A stretch of DNA of 64,000 nucleotides from Neohoeflea coraliihabitans (GCF_019334345.1 NZ_JAHWQX010000005.1:124001-188000); one strand, 5' to 3'. Counted from the stretch's first letter, positions 39,100 through 50,801 are shown. The notes: a model not told the origin generated them from the letters alone. Made by a program: numbers and translations.

Positions 39100-39771
39100 G
39101 TGTCAGCGAACGCCAATCTCGAAGCCATCAAGGAACGGATCAATGCAGCGGAACGCCAGGCCGGCCGCACGGCTGGTGCGGTGCGCCTGATCGCCGTTTC
39201 GAAAACCCACTCGGCCGATGCCATCGTGCTGTTGCTTGAAGCCGGCCAGCGGGTTTTCGGGGAAAACAGGGTGCAGGAAGCGCAATCGAAATGGCCGGAG
39301 CTGAAAGCGCGTTTCGAAGGTGTTGAATTGCATCTGATCGGACCGTTGCAATCCAACAAGGCGGCGGCGGCGGTCGCCCTGTTCGACGCGATCCAAAGTG
39401 TTGATCGCCACAAGATCGCCCGGGCGATTGCCGTTGAGATGCAGGCCCAGGACCGCTCCCTGGCGCTTTTCGTCCAGGTGAATACCGGTGACGAGGCGCA
39501 AAAGGCCGGCATTGCGCCGGAGGATGCGGTGGTGTTCGTCAACTGGTGCCGCGACGAACTTGGATTGCAGATCGCCGGGCTGATGTGCATTCCGCCCCTG
39601 AACGAGAATCCCGGGCCGCATTTTGCCTTGCTGGCAAAACTGGCGCACCAGGCCGGTGTCGAGCGGCTGTCGATGGGCATGTCGGGCGACTATGAGACCG
39701 CGGTCGGATTTGGCGCCACGGAGGTGCGGGTCGGCAGCGCAATCTTTGGCGCGCGCGACTACACGGAATAA
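39100..39771 (+). CDS. YggS/PLPBP-family pyridoxal-phosphate homeostasis protein
   Basis: 223 residues from GTG 39100 with AAGGGAG upstream. The PLP lysine is in VRLIAVSKTHSADAIVLL; further family blocks are FGENRVQEAQSKW, LHLIGPLQSNK, and LSMGMSGDYETAVGFGATEV ending in R(V)GSAIFGARDY. It binds PLP and affects B6 and amino-acid homeostasis without known catalysis. Divergent from leuS, 219 bp apart. Confidence 0.93.
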   Translation: MSANANLEAIKERINAAERQAGRTAGAVRLIAVSKTHSADAIVLLLEAGQRVFGENRVQEAQSKWPELKARFEGVELHLIGPLQSNKAAAAVALFDAIQSVDRHKIARAIAVEMQAQDRSLALFVQVNTGDEAQKAGIAPEDAVVFVNWCRDELGLQIAGLMCIPPLNENPGPHFALLAKLAHQAGVERLSMGMSGDYETAVGFGATEVRVGSAIFGARDYTE

Positions 39772-39912
39772 CGGCGGAGCGTGTTTGCCCGTGCTTGGAC
39801 CTTGGTCGCGGTTCGCGTTGCCGCGCAGACGCGTTAGGCTGAACGCCGTTGTGTGCTTGTCCCGGACTCCGGTCGAGCGTGGATGCAGCGCAAATGCCAG
39901 TGGGAGGTGGAG

Positions 39913-41835
39913 ATGCAAGGCGCGTATCGGCAGGCTTACGAGAACTGGAAATCTGATCCGGAGGGGTTCTGGCGCAAGGCTGCCGAGGCCATAGACTGGT
40001 TCGAGGCGCCGCAACGCATATTCGATGGCCAGGCCGGTGCCTATGGGCGCTGGTTTCCCGATGCGACGACCAACACCTGCTTCAATTGTGTCGATCGCCA
40101 TGTTCGCGACGGCCGCGGCGACCAGGCGGCCTTGATCCACGACAGCCCAGTGACGGGCAGCCAGCGGTCAATCAGTTTTCACGAATTGCTCGGCGAGGTC
40201 AGTGCGCTGGCGGCGGGCATGAAGGAATTGGGCATCGGCAAGGGCGATCGGGTGATCATTTACATGCCGATGGTGCCGGAAGCGATCATCGCGATGCTGG
40301 CCTGCGCGCGTCTGGGCGCCGTGCATTCCGTGGTGTTTGGCGGTTTCGCTGCCTCCGAACTTGCAACCCGTATCGCCGATTGCGGCGCACGGCTGGTGAT
40401 CTCGGCCTCCTGTGGCATCGAGCCCGGCCGAGTGGTCGCCTACAAGCCGCTTCTCGATCAGGCCCTGGACATTGCCGGTGCGACGTCGATGCCGACAATC
40501 ATCCTGCAGCGCGAAGCCAGTCCTTGCAGCCTGATGGACGGGCGCGATCAGGATTTTGAAGCCGTTCTGGCCCGGCATCGGGGCAAACAGGTGGAGTGTG
40601 TTGCGGTGGCGGCGACCGACCCCTTGTATATCCTGTATACGTCTGGAACGACCGGCAAACCGAAGGGTGTGGTGCGCGACAATGGGGGGCACATGGTGGC
40701 GCTCCACTGGTCGATGCACGCGGTCTATGGCGTCAAGCCGGGAGAGGTCTACTGGGCGGCATCCGATATCGGCTGGGTGGTCGGCCATTCCTACATCGTC
40801 TACGCACCGTTGCTGCATGGCAATACCAGCATCGTGTTCGAGGGCAAGCCGGTCGGCACGCCGGACGCAGGCACGTTCTGGCGGGTGATCAACGAGCACA
40901 AGGTGGCGGCGCTGTTTACGGCGCCGACGGCCTTCCGTGCGATCCGCAAGGACGATCCGGAGGGCGCCCTGATAGCACGGCACGATCTTTCCTCGCTGCG
41001 CACCCTGTTTCTGGCCGGCGAGCGCGCCGATCCGGATACCGTGCAATGGGCCGAGCAGAAATTGCAGATTCCGGTGATCGACCATTGGTGGCAGACGGAA
41101 ACCGGCTGGACCATCGCCGGCAACCCTGTTGGTCTGCAGCAGCTGCCGGTGAAACACGGGTCGGCGGCGGTCGCCATGCCGGGCTATGATGTGCAGGTGC
41201 TCGATGATGCCGGCCATAAGGTGGCTGCGGGAACGCTCGGCAACATCGCCATCAAATTGCCGCTGCCGCCCGGCTGTCTGCCGGAACTGTGGAACGCGCA
41301 ATCCCGGTTTCGCGAGAGCTATCTCGATGAATTCGCCGGCTATTACAAGACGTCAGATGCTGGCTATATCGACACGGATGGCTACCTGTTCATCATGGCG
41401 CGCACCGATGACATCATCAATGTTGCCGGTCACCGGCTGTCGACCGGTGGGATGGAGGAAGCCATCTCCGGGCATCCGGACGTCGCGGAATGCGCGGTCA
41501 TCGGCGTTGCGGATGCGATGAAGGGGCAGGTGCCGGTCGGCTTTCTCGTGCTCAATTCCGGTGTCGGCCGCGATACGGCAACCATCGAAGCCGAAGTGAT
41601 TGCCCGGGTTCGAGAGAGGATCGGGCCGGTTGCGGCCTTCAAGACGGCGGTGGTCGTGCAGCGGCTGCCGAAGACGCGGTCCGGCAAGATATTGCGGGCG
41701 ACGATGCAAAAGATTGCCGAAGGTGCCGACTGGAAAATGCCGGCGACAATCGACGACCCAGCCATTCTCGATGAAATTGGCGCTGCCCTCGGCCGACACG
41801 GGTATGGACCGACACAGGCGGCGACGGACGCTTGA
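39913..41835 (+). CDS. Acyl-CoA synthetase, propionyl-CoA synthetase (PrpE) type
   Basis: 640 residues from ATG 39913, preceded by GGGAGGTGG. AMP-binding core: YTSGTTGKPKGVVRDNGGHM (A3), WWQTETGW, YYKTSDAGYIDTDGYLFIMA, and C-terminal [10 protein letters not shown] with the catalytic and acetylatable Lys. The VVRDNGGHMVAL segment is typical of PrpE rather than Acs. It would activate propionate or another short-chain acid to its CoA ester. A short-chain dehydrogenase overlaps its vicinity, with 68 bp between. Confidence 0.88.
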   Translation: MQGAYRQAYENWKSDPEGFWRKAAEAIDWFEAPQRIFDGQAGAYGRWFPDATTNTCFNCVDRHVRDGRGDQAALIHDSPVTGSQRSISFHELLGEVSALAAGMKELGIGKGDRVIIYMPMVPEAIIAMLACARLGAVHSVVFGGFAASELATRIADCGARLVISASCGIEPGRVVAYKPLLDQALDIAGATSMPTIILQREASPCSLMDGRDQDFEAVLARHRGKQVECVAVAATDPLYILYTSGTTGKPKGVVRDNGGHMVALHWSMHAVYGVKPGEVYWAASDIGWVVGHSYIVYAPLLHGNTSIVFEGKPVGTPDAGTFWRVINEHKVAALFTAPTAFRAIRKDDPEGALIARHDLSSLRTLFLAGERADPDTVQWAEQKLQIPVIDHWWQTETGWTIAGNPVGLQQLPVKHGSAAVAMPGYDVQVLDDAGHKVAAGTLGNIAIKLPLPPGCLPELWNAQSRFRESYLDEFAGYYKTSDAGYIDTDGYLFIMARTDDIINVAGHRLSTGGMEEAISGHPDVAECAVIGVADAMKGQVPVGFLVLNSGVGRDTATIEAEVIARVRERIGPVAAFKTAVVVQRLPKTRSGKILRATMQKIAEGADWKMPATIDDPAILDEIGAALGRHGYGPTQAATDA

Positions 41836-41903
41836 CGGCAGCCGCTGCCGGTGCATGTGTTGAGACCATAGGATCGGCTTCAACGAGATATGGAAGGCAT
41901 GCC

Positions 41904-42689
41904 ATGCGGCTTGACGGAGAAACGGCGATCGTCACCGGCGGCGCCAAGGGGATCGGTCTGGCGATTGCCCGGCGTCTGGCCACCGAGGGCGCCCGGGTGG
42001 TGATCGCCGATATCGAGACCGAGGCTGGCAAGGAAGCGGCCGAGGACCTGTCGGCAATCGGCACGGCGACATTTGTCGAAGCCGATGTGTCGGAGCGGCT
42101 CGATGTGCACAATCTGGTTACCGGCGTGACCAATAATTTCGGGCCGATCGGCATCCTGATCAACAATGCCGGCATCGGCCATTCCGCGCCGTTTCTCGAT
42201 CTTGCCGAAGACGATTTCGACCGGGTGCTGCGCATCAATCTGAAAAGCGCATTCCTGTGCGGACAGGCGGTGGCGCGGCATATGGTCGATACGGTCAAAC
42301 AGGGGGGCAAGGCGGGCCGCATCGTCAACATGTCGTCAATCAACGACAGTCTGGCGATCGCCGATCAGCTGCCCTATTGCGTGTCGAAAGGCGGCGTCAA
42401 ACAGCTCACGCGGGTAATGGCCGTGGCGCTGGCGCCACACGGGATCAGGGTGAATGGCATCGGCCCGGGGTCGATCCAGACCGAGATGCTGGCGCCGATC
42501 GAAAATGATGAGGATATGCGACGGATGGTTCTGTCGCGCACGCCGCTCGGGCGGGTCGGCGACCCGGCGGAGATTGCCGCGGTGGCGGCCTTTCTCGCTT
42601 CCGAGGATTCGAGCTATCTGACCGGGCAGATCATCTATGCGGATGGTGGCCGCCTGCCGCTCAATCATACCATGCCGACTGGCGCGTGA
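41904..42689 (+). CDS. Short-chain dehydrogenase/reductase
   Basis: 261 residues from ATG 41904, with GGAAGG upstream. Rossmann motif TGGAKGIGLA, NNAG at about 87-90, and catalytic Ser-Tyr-Lys in NMSSIN...YCVSKGG. C-terminal YADGGRLPLNH. Substrate cannot be deduced; proximity to the PrpE-like gene suggests short-chain acyl or hydroxyacid metabolism. A bidirectional terminator follows. Confidence 0.88.
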   Translation: MRLDGETAIVTGGAKGIGLAIARRLATEGARVVIADIETEAGKEAAEDLSAIGTATFVEADVSERLDVHNLVTGVTNNFGPIGILINNAGIGHSAPFLDLAEDDFDRVLRINLKSAFLCGQAVARHMVDTVKQGGKAGRIVNMSSINDSLAIADQLPYCVSKGGVKQLTRVMAVALAPHGIRVNGIGPGSIQTEMLAPIENDEDMRRMVLSRTPLGRVGDPAEIAAVAAFLASEDSSYLTGQIIYADGGRLPLNHTMPTGA

Positions 42690-42699
42690 GCGCATGTAA

Positions 42700-42720
42700 A
42701 AGCCGGGCAGCGCCCGGCTT
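42700..42720. terminator. Bidirectional terminator between the SDR and trcR genes
   Basis: Perfect 9-bp stem AAGCCGGGC (42700-42708) / GCCCGGCTT (42712-42720) with a 3-base loop, between convergent stops. Short T runs occur on the minus-strand side (TTTTA) and A-rich sequence on the other. Confidence 0.7.
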
Positions 42721-42742
42721 CCAAAAACATGCGTGCGGTTGA

Positions 42743-43444
42743 TCAGTTCTCGCTGTCATCCTCGTCGTCGGGACGGCTTTTCATCGACGACAGCTTGGCA
42801 AACACCGCATCGGCGTCGATTTCCTGCTCGGCACTCTCTTCGCTTGCGCCTTCCGGCACATTCTCGGTCTCGCGGGCCGGAACGAGGACGCTGTCGCTTT
42901 CAGCTTCGGGCGTTGCGCCCCTGCTCTTGGCGGCGCGCTCGACTTCGAGATCGAGATCGATCTGGGTGCAAAGGCCGAGAGTGACCGGGTCCATCGGCGT
43001 CAGATTGGCGGAATTCCAGTGGCTGCGGTTGCGGATCTGTTCAATAGTGTTCTTGGTCGTTCCGACAAGGCGCGAAATCTGCGCATCCTTGAGTTCCGAG
43101 TGGTTGCGGACCAGCCAGAGAATGGCGTTGGGGCGATCCTGACGCTTGGACACCGGCGTATAGCGCGGTCCCTTGCGCTTGGCTTCCGGTACCCGCACCT
43201 TCGGTTCGGAGAGTTTCAGCTTGTACTCGGTGTCCGCCTCGCCGCGCGCGATCTCTTCACGCGACAGCTGGCCGGTGGAAACCGGGTCGAGGCCCTTGAT
43301 GCCCTGCGCCGATTCGCCGTCGGCAATCGCCTTGACTTCAAGCGGATGCAATTTGCAGAACTGAGCAATCTGATCGAAGCTGAGGGCGGTGTTGTCGACC
43401 AGCCAGACGGCGGTCGCCTTGGGCATGAGTAGCTGCTGGGCCAT
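42743..43444 (-). CDS. trcR: DUF1013 / TrcR-like cell-cycle transcriptional regulator
   Basis: 233 residues from ATG 43442-43444 (MAQQLLMPKATAVWLVDNTA), with AGGAGAG upstream. Two helix-turn-helix-like regions, LSFDQIAQFCKLHPLEVKAI and AQISRLVGTTKNTIEQIRNR, and an acidic C-terminal tail. The family is restricted to alphaproteobacteria and annotated as cell-cycle regulator TrcR. A good promoter is seen 75-105 bp upstream. Confidence 0.85.
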   Translation of the reverse strand: MAQQLLMPKATAVWLVDNTALSFDQIAQFCKLHPLEVKAIADGESAQGIKGLDPVSTGQLSREEIARGEADTEYKLKLSEPKVRVPEAKRKGPRYTPVSKRQDRPNAILWLVRNHSELKDAQISRLVGTTKNTIEQIRNRSHWNSANLTPMDPVTLGLCTQIDLDLEVERAAKSRGATPEAESDSVLVPARETENVPEGASEESAEQEIDADAVFAKLSSMKSRPDDEDDSEN

Positions 43445-43520
43445 AAATGGAACTCTCCTGTCCGCCCGCTCCGGGGGCGCGAGCCGTGGAAAACATAATA
43501 CTAATTCCGGGGATGGCGTC

Positions 43521-43549
43521 CCTATAAACCTTCCGGGCAGCAATTGCAA
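43521..43549 (-). promoter_or_regulatory. Likely sigma-70 promoter of trcR
   Basis: On the minus strand, -35 TTGCAA (43549-43544), 17-bp spacer, -10 TATAGG (43526-43521). It lies 77 bp upstream of the trcR start. Confidence 0.55.
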
Positions 43550-43747
43550 TTGACCTTTCAAATCCTAATAGTAGCGATGAAAACGAGGATGGCAGGCGGC
43601 CGGTATCGAGGTGTTGCCGGCCATAAGAAAGGCCCCTTGGCGTTCCTTGCGATGGTCTAATTCCATCATCGGCAGGAGGCTGATAAGAAGATCCGATGAC
43701 GGATTGCATGCCGCGCTTGCAAGTGCGGCACGGGTGAGGAGAAAAGA

Positions 43748-45697
<1,950 letters not shown>

Positions 45698-45808
45698 TCG
45701 GTGCCGGCGACGGGGTCAGCCGCCCGTCAGAGCGGTTTGGAGCACACGTCTTTAAGGGCTTGCGCCGCCGCCGCGACGCAGGCAGACTGCGGGTCTCATC
45801 AACGCAGT

Positions 45809-45823
45809 GAAAGGAGGTGATCC
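45809..45823 (+). promoter_or_regulatory. Extended, perfectly matched Shine-Dalgarno
   Basis: GAAAGGAGGTGATCC is complementary over 15 bases to the expected 3' tail of alphaproteobacterial 16S rRNA (GGATCACCTCCTTTC). GGAGG is 7 bases from the ATG at 45825. Such long complementarity is rare in ordinary genes. Confidence 0.85.
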
Positions 45824-45824
45824 G

Positions 45825-45890
45825 ATGTCGAGTGATTTCCAGGTTCCGGTCCAGTCGAAGCGGGTCGAACTCCGTCGGAGCAGCCTCTGA
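45825..45890 (+). CDS. Candidate 21-residue small protein downstream of acsA
   Basis: ATG to TGA gives MSSDFQVPVQSKRVELRRSS plus a final Leu. The peptide is basic at the C-terminal half. It is preceded by a perfect extended ribosome binding site, and followed by a hairpin (45915-45935) and a UUCG terminator, so it looks like a self-contained short transcript or the tail of the acsA mRNA. I do not recognise the peptide. Alternative: a non-coding RNA that titrates or binds the 16S tail. Codon use is ordinary (mostly GC-rich). Confidence 0.55.
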   Translation: MSSDFQVPVQSKRVELRRSSL

Positions 45891-45968
45891 CGGTGCGCGA
45901 TACGTGACAACCGGCGAGCGCCCGCGCGGCGTTCGGGTTTGACGACCGGCCGGTTCCGGAATTGCGAG

Positions 45969-46001
45969 GGCCGCTTTCTCTTCGGAGGAAGCGGCCTTTT
46001 T
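45969..46001 (+). terminator. Strong terminator with UUCG tetraloop
   Basis: Stem 45969-45980 / 45985-45996, 12 bp with one G-U pair, closed by C(UUCG)G, then five T. Ends the acsA/short-ORF transcript. Confidence 0.93.
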
Positions 46002-46170
46002 CATGCGCAGAGGGGGAAGAGTACGGCGGTCGAAGAGCCGGTACTATTCATTTTATTTAGCCGGATTCAGCCCATCAACTTAGCCGGAGTCCAATCAACG
46101 GCCTGGAATGCATCAGAGGGCCGATAACAAGGCCTCTAAAATCTTCGCGCGAGACCGGGCCGGGTCGTCC
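46002..46170. other. Spacer between terminator and DUF1674 gene
   Basis: About 170 bp with no supported gene. TAGCCGGA occurs at two nearby places (46059 and 46082). An imperfect inverted repeat (AGAGG..CC / GGCCTCT) at 46116-46137 has no T tail, so I do not call a terminator for the leftward gene. Confidence 0.4.
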
Positions 46171-46401
46171 TTAAAAATCGATTGCGCGGCCATTGATCTC
46201 CCAGTCGCCGTAGCGGGCCGGGTCTGCGCCGCCGCGGCCGCCAATTTCTTCCGGTTGCGACGCTTCGGCCTGCTGCTTCTCAGCGGCGCGGCGGGCTTCC
46301 GCCTCGGCCAAGGCGCGCCGGGCGGCCGGCGAAAGTGGTTTGGCGCGGACGGCGTCCTGCGGTGGTGCGGCCGTCTCGCTTTTCGGTGAGGTGTCGGGCA
46401 T
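46171..46401 (-). CDS. DUF1674 protein, succinate dehydrogenase assembly factor 4-like
   Basis: 76 residues. The Ala/Glu-rich N-terminal helix is followed by the family C-terminus GGADPARYGDWEINGRAIDF, whose RYGDWE..G..DF pattern defines SDHAF4/DUF1674. Mitochondrial SDHAF4 protects flavinated SdhA during complex II assembly; the bacterial protein is probably equivalent, by inference. Divergent from htpX, 94 bp apart. Confidence 0.88.
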   Translation of the reverse strand: MPDTSPKSETAAPPQDAVRAKPLSPAARRALAEAEARRAAEKQQAEASQPEEIGGRGGADPARYGDWEINGRAIDF

Positions 46402-46495
46402 TATTGAAGAACCTTGTGGTGTTTCCCATCTTTTAAAGCGTGCAGGCCCTCAAAACTAGTGGGGCGTGTTTTGGCGAGACAGGAGTGAAGTGACG

Positions 46496-47470
46496 ATGAA
46501 CATGGTGCGCACGGCGATGTTGCTGGCGGTGATGACCGCGCTGTTCATGGGTGTCGGCTATCTGATCGGCGGCACGGGCGGTATGGCGGTCGCCTTTGTC
46601 ATTGCTGCCGGGATGAACCTTTTCTCCTACTGGAACGCCGACAAGATGGTGTTGAAGATGCACCGCGCCGTCGAAGTCGATGAGCGTACGGCCCCGGAGT
46701 TCTACCAGCTGGTGGCCGGGCTGGCGCAAAATGCCGGCCTGCCAATGCCCAAGGTCTATGTCATCGACAATGCGCAGCCGAACGCCTTTGCCACCGGGCG
46801 CAACCCGGAGAACGCGGCGGTGGCGGCGACCACCGGTCTGCTCAATTCGCTGAGCAACGAGGAAGTGGCAGCCGTGATGGCGCATGAACTGGCGCATGTG
46901 GAGCATCGCGACACGCTGACGATGACGATCACCGCCACGCTGGCCGGGGCGATCTCCATGCTCGGCAATTTCGCCTTCTTCTTTGGCGGCAACCGCAACA
47001 ATAACGGGCTCGGCATTATCGGTGTGCTGGCGGCGATGATCGTTGCGCCGCTGGCGGCGATGATGGTGCAGATGGCGATCAGCCGGACGCGGGAATATTC
47101 GGCCGACCGGCGCGGGGCGGAAATCTGCGGTCAGCCGATGTGGCTGGCTTCCGCCTTGCAGAAAATCGCCATGGGCGCCAAAAGGGTGGTCAATGAGGAG
47201 GCCGAGCGCAATCCGGCGACGGCACATATGTTTATCATCAACCCGCTGAACGGCCAGAATATGGACAATCTGTTTTCGACCCATCCGGCCACGGAAAACC
47301 GCATCGCCGCCCTGCAGGCGATGGCGGCCGAATTCTCTGGTCGCGCGGTAGCGCAGGCGGCGCCGCCTTCCCCGGTTGCAGACCGGGCCGGGCCGCGTTC
47401 TTCGGGCCAAGGTTCATCCGGACCCTGGGGTCGTGGCGGGGCTGACCGGCGGCGCGGTCCCTGGTCGTGA
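46496..47470 (+). CDS. htpX: Membrane zinc protease HtpX
   Basis: 324 residues from ATG 46496 with AGGAG upstream. Two N-terminal membrane segments, the zinc motif [15 protein letters not shown] (HExxH), two further hydrophobic segments, and [12 protein letters not shown] supplying the third ligand. [13 protein letters not shown] is the family C-terminal block, followed by a ~45-residue Pro/Gly/Arg tail. M48 peptidase for membrane protein quality control. Stop overlaps the GTG of rsmB. Confidence 0.95.
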   Translation: MNMVRTAMLLAVMTALFMGVGYLIGGTGGMAVAFVIAAGMNLFSYWNADKMVLKMHRAVEVDERTAPEFYQLVAGLAQNAGLPMPKVYVIDNAQPNAFATGRNPENAAVAATTGLLNSLSNEEVAAVMAHELAHVEHRDTLTMTITATLAGAISMLGNFAFFFGGNRNNNGLGIIGVLAAMIVAPLAAMMVQMAISRTREYSADRRGAEICGQPMWLASALQKIAMGAKRVVNEEAERNPATAHMFIINPLNGQNMDNLFSTHPATENRIAALQAMAAEFSGRAVAQAAPPSPVADRAGPRSSGQGSSGPWGRGGADRRRGPWS

Positions 47471-48879
47471 GCGCCGATAGGTCGGGTTCGCATTCGCGCA
47501 GCAAAGGTTCACCCGGCTCGCGCCGCAAACCAGCTTCTGCCGCACAAGGCCGGCGCGAGGCGGTGACCAAGCCGGGGCTGGAGGCGCGCATTGCGGCAAC
47601 GCGGCTGCTCGGCGCGGTGATCGACGGGCGCGCTTCGCTCGACGGATTGCTGGACCGCAAAGGCGGCAATCCACATTTTCTGGCGCTGAGCGAGCCAGAT
47701 CGGCAACTGGTGCGGGCCATCCTCGCCGCAGCGCTACGGCACCTGACGGTGCTCGAGGCGCTGATCGACCGGCTGACCGACAAGCCGCTGCCCGAGGGCG
47801 CGCGGTCGCTGCGGCATCTCCTGGTGGTGGCGCTGACGCAGATCCTGCATCTTGACGTGGCCGATCATGCCGCCGTCGACCTGGCCGTCAGCCAGGCCCA
47901 GATCGATCCGCGCAACAAGCGCTTTGCCAGTCTGGTCAATGCGGTGCTGCGGCGCCTCATCCGCGAGCGCGAGACGCTTTTGAGCGATCTTGATGCGGTA
48001 TCGCCGTTTCCCGACTGGTATATGGGCCGGCTTGCCGCCAGCCACGCGCCGGCGACCGTCGATGCCATCGCCAGGGCCCTGAAGGTGCCAGCACCGCTCG
48101 ATCTGAGCGTGAAGTCGGACGCAGCAGGCTGGGCGGAGCGGCTCGGCGGTACGGTGATCGCCACAGGGTCGGTGCGATTGCCGCCGGGCGGGCCGCCGGT
48201 TCCGGAACTGGCGGGGTTCGAGACGGGCGAGTGGTGGGTGCAGGATGCGGCCGCCAGCCTGCCGGCACGGTTGTTCAGCGATTTATCCGGCAAGCGCGTT
48301 GCCGATCTCTGCGCAGCGCCGGGCGGGAAGACGGCGCAATTGATCCTGCAGGGTGGCGTGGTGACGGCCTTCGATCAGTCGGCCAGCCGTTTGCAACGGC
48401 TCGAGGACAATCTGGCACGGCTGGGTCTGTCGGCACATGTGGTGCGTGCGCGGGCGCAGGAGGTTGTGGACGAAGAGGGTTTCGATGCGGTGCTTCTGGA
48501 TGCGCCCTGCTCCTCGACCGGAACGGTGCGGCGGCACCCGGATGTCGTCTGGACCAAGTCTTTCACGGATGTGGAGACGCTGGCGCGGGTGCAGCGGCAG
48601 CTGCTCGATCACGCTGCGCGCCTTGTCCGGCCGGGCGGCGAACTGGTGTTTTCCAATTGCTCGCTCGATCCGCTGGAAGGCGAAGAGCTGGTTGCCGGCT
48701 TTCTCGCCGATCATCCGGCCTGGCGGATAAAACCGATTCTGCCCGCCAACTGGCCGGGGCTGGAGGAGACGATTACCGGCAAGGGCGAAATGCGCACCCA
48801 CCCGGCGCAGCTTGCGCATGAGGATGAGCGGCTTGCCGGGCTCGACGGCTTTTATGCGGTGGTGCTGACACATTCGTGA
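47467..48879 (+). CDS. rsmB: 16S rRNA m5C methyltransferase RsmB/Sun family
   Basis: 470 residues from GTG 47467, overlapping the htpX stop. N-terminal NusB-like domain ([35 protein letters not shown]), then SAM-binding [15 protein letters not shown], and the two cysteines in [18 protein letters not shown] and [14 protein letters not shown]. It methylates C967-type positions of 16S rRNA. The order htpX-rsmB-heparinase-like-purH is conserved in Rhizobiales. Confidence 0.94.
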   Translation: MSADRSGSHSRSKGSPGSRRKPASAAQGRREAVTKPGLEARIAATRLLGAVIDGRASLDGLLDRKGGNPHFLALSEPDRQLVRAILAAALRHLTVLEALIDRLTDKPLPEGARSLRHLLVVALTQILHLDVADHAAVDLAVSQAQIDPRNKRFASLVNAVLRRLIRERETLLSDLDAVSPFPDWYMGRLAASHAPATVDAIARALKVPAPLDLSVKSDAAGWAERLGGTVIATGSVRLPPGGPPVPELAGFETGEWWVQDAAASLPARLFSDLSGKRVADLCAAPGGKTAQLILQGGVVTAFDQSASRLQRLEDNLARLGLSAHVVRARAQEVVDEEGFDAVLLDAPCSSTGTVRRHPDVVWTKSFTDVETLARVQRQLLDHAARLVRPGGELVFSNCSLDPLEGEELVAGFLADHPAWRIKPILPANWPGLEETITGKGEMRTHPAQLAHEDERLAGLDGFYAVVLTHS

Positions 48880-48986
48880 AAGGGTTTGTTAACCATAAAC
48901 CGACAGAACTGGTAGGAATTTACAGTTCCGCCTGATTCTTGCCGTGGCCGAGGCGGGCAGGCGGAAGCCCAAACAAGGACGCCTGT

Positions 48987-50723
48987 TTGAACGTGCCGTT
49001 TTCAGACACCCATCGCAGCGCGCTCTTCCTCTTTGCCGAGGCGTGGCACCGTGTTGCCCGGCGGCTGGCGCTTGGGCGGATTGCGACAATGCGCTTTACC
49101 GGCTCGACGCCGGATCGGTTGCTGGTGGCACCGATCGATCTGCGCGTGGCCGATTCGCATATCGCAACGGAAATCTACGGCGGTCACTTCTCACTGGGCG
49201 GCACGCGGCTGGTTACCGAAGGCCTCAGTCCGTTTCAGCTGCCGGCGCCATCGCAGTCGTTTTTCGAGGCTCTGCACAGTTTCGGATGGCTGCGGCACAT
49301 GCGGGCCGCGGATCACGACCTGGCGGCGGCCAATGCGCGCAGCCTGGTCGATGACTGGATCAATCACCAGGGGCGGCACATCGGGGGACCGGCCTATCAG
49401 CCGGAAATCCTCGCGCCGCGGCTGATCGCCTGGTTGTCCCACTCACCCGTCGTGTTGCGCGGTGCCGATCACGGATTTTATCGGCGCTTTCTGAAAAGCA
49501 TTGCCCTGCAGATGCGGGTGTTGCGGCATGTCGGACGCAGCACGCCTGACGGCGCGGTGCGCTTTAAGGTGCGCATTGCCCTGGCGATGGCCAGCCTGTG
49601 TCTGCCCTGTGCGCCCGGGCCGATGAAGACGGCGGCACGCCAGCTTGACGAGGAGTTTGAACGCCAGATCCTGCCCGATGGCGGACATGTGTCGCGCAAT
49701 CCGCAGGTGCTGCTCGAACTCCTGACCGACCTTCTTCCGCTCAGACAGACCTACATCAATGTCGGCGTACGGCCGCCGCTGCGCATGGCGCCGGGCATCG
49801 ACAGGATGTTCGCGGCGCTGCGTTTTTTCCGGCATTCGAATGGAGAACTGGCGCTGTTCAACGGGGCCACCGCGTTGTCGGCTGACACGATGATGTCGGT
49901 GTTGCGGTACGACGATACGGGCGGCAAGCCGTTTCGCGAGGCGCCGCATTCGGGATTTCAGCGACTGACGGCAGGCGACAGCGTGGTAATCGCCGACACC
50001 GGCCGGCCGCTGCAGAGCCGGTTGGCGGAAACACCCTATGCGGGTTGTCTGGCGTTCGAATTCTCCTCGGGGCGCAGCCGGCTGATCGTCAATGCCGGCG
50101 GACCCCTGCGTGCCGTTCGCGATCATCAGCAGTTTGCGCGCACGACAGCAGCGCATTCGACGCTGACGTTGAATGATGATTCATCGCTGCGCTATTCGCG
50201 CTCGCGCTTCCTGGGTCCGGTGATGGTTGGCGGCATTGAGCTCGTCGAGGTGGTCAACGAGGACGCGGCGGATGGCAGCCGCGGATTTACCGCCACGCAT
50301 GATGGCTACCGGGCGGCGTTCGGCCGGCTGCATCGACGCACGCTGCGGCTGTCGGGCGATGGCACGCTGCTGCAGGGCTTTGACGTTCTGTTGGAGGCGG
50401 ATGGGACCGCGCTGGAGGCATGGGACGAGGAGGATGAGGCAGCGATCCGCTTTCACATTCATCCGAAGATCAAGCTCAGCGAATCGGAGGATGGCAGCAT
50501 TCTGCTCACGACGCCTGAGGGTGCCCAGTGGCAATTCAGTTGCGACACCGTCTGGCCGACGATCGAGAGCGATGTGCATTTTGCGGATATCGCCGGGGCC
50601 CGGGTCAGCGAGCAGATCGTGCTCGCATTCACGAAAGACGCCTATAGCGGTATCGAATGGCAACTGGCACGCATTGTCGCCGAGCCGACGACGCGGCGTT
50701 CCAGACTGTCCGGAAATAGCTGA
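48987..50723 (+). CDS. Heparinase II/III-like protein
   Basis: 578 residues from a TTG at 48987 with AAGGA upstream; an earlier TTG (48939) and a GTG (48993) are alternatives. N-terminal alpha/alpha toroid region (SFGWLRHMRA, DDWINHQGR, WLSHSPVVL), then the heparinase II/III C-terminal beta domain with HSTLTLNDDSSLRYS and LHRRTLRLSGDGTLLQGFDV. No signal peptide is visible. True substrate is unknown; the family's constant place between rsmB and purH suggests a housekeeping envelope role, not uptake of host polysaccharides. Confidence 0.8.
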   Translation: MNVPFSDTHRSALFLFAEAWHRVARRLALGRIATMRFTGSTPDRLLVAPIDLRVADSHIATEIYGGHFSLGGTRLVTEGLSPFQLPAPSQSFFEALHSFGWLRHMRAADHDLAAANARSLVDDWINHQGRHIGGPAYQPEILAPRLIAWLSHSPVVLRGADHGFYRRFLKSIALQMRVLRHVGRSTPDGAVRFKVRIALAMASLCLPCAPGPMKTAARQLDEEFERQILPDGGHVSRNPQVLLELLTDLLPLRQTYINVGVRPPLRMAPGIDRMFAALRFFRHSNGELALFNGATALSADTMMSVLRYDDTGGKPFREAPHSGFQRLTAGDSVVIADTGRPLQSRLAETPYAGCLAFEFSSGRSRLIVNAGGPLRAVRDHQQFARTTAAHSTLTLNDDSSLRYSRSRFLGPVMVGGIELVEVVNEDAADGSRGFTATHDGYRAAFGRLHRRTLRLSGDGTLLQGFDVLLEADGTALEAWDEEDEAAIRFHIHPKIKLSESEDGSILLTTPEGAQWQFSCDTVWPTIESDVHFADIAGARVSEQIVLAFTKDAYSGIEWQLARIVAEPTTRRSRLSGNS

Positions 50724-50801
50724 ACATAGCCGGACAGCGCTGGTTTGCAGCGCCTGAACGATATGCTAACCCCGCCCCGGGAACGAATGGGGATGCGGGT
50801 C

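Noticed and set aside
46116-46137. Inverted repeat as terminator of the DUF1674 gene
   Set aside because: Stem has a bulge and there is no T run on the relevant strand.
46433-47410. 325-codon minus-strand frame opposite htpX
   Set aside because: Low-complexity Arg/His composition and complete overlap with the well-supported htpX.
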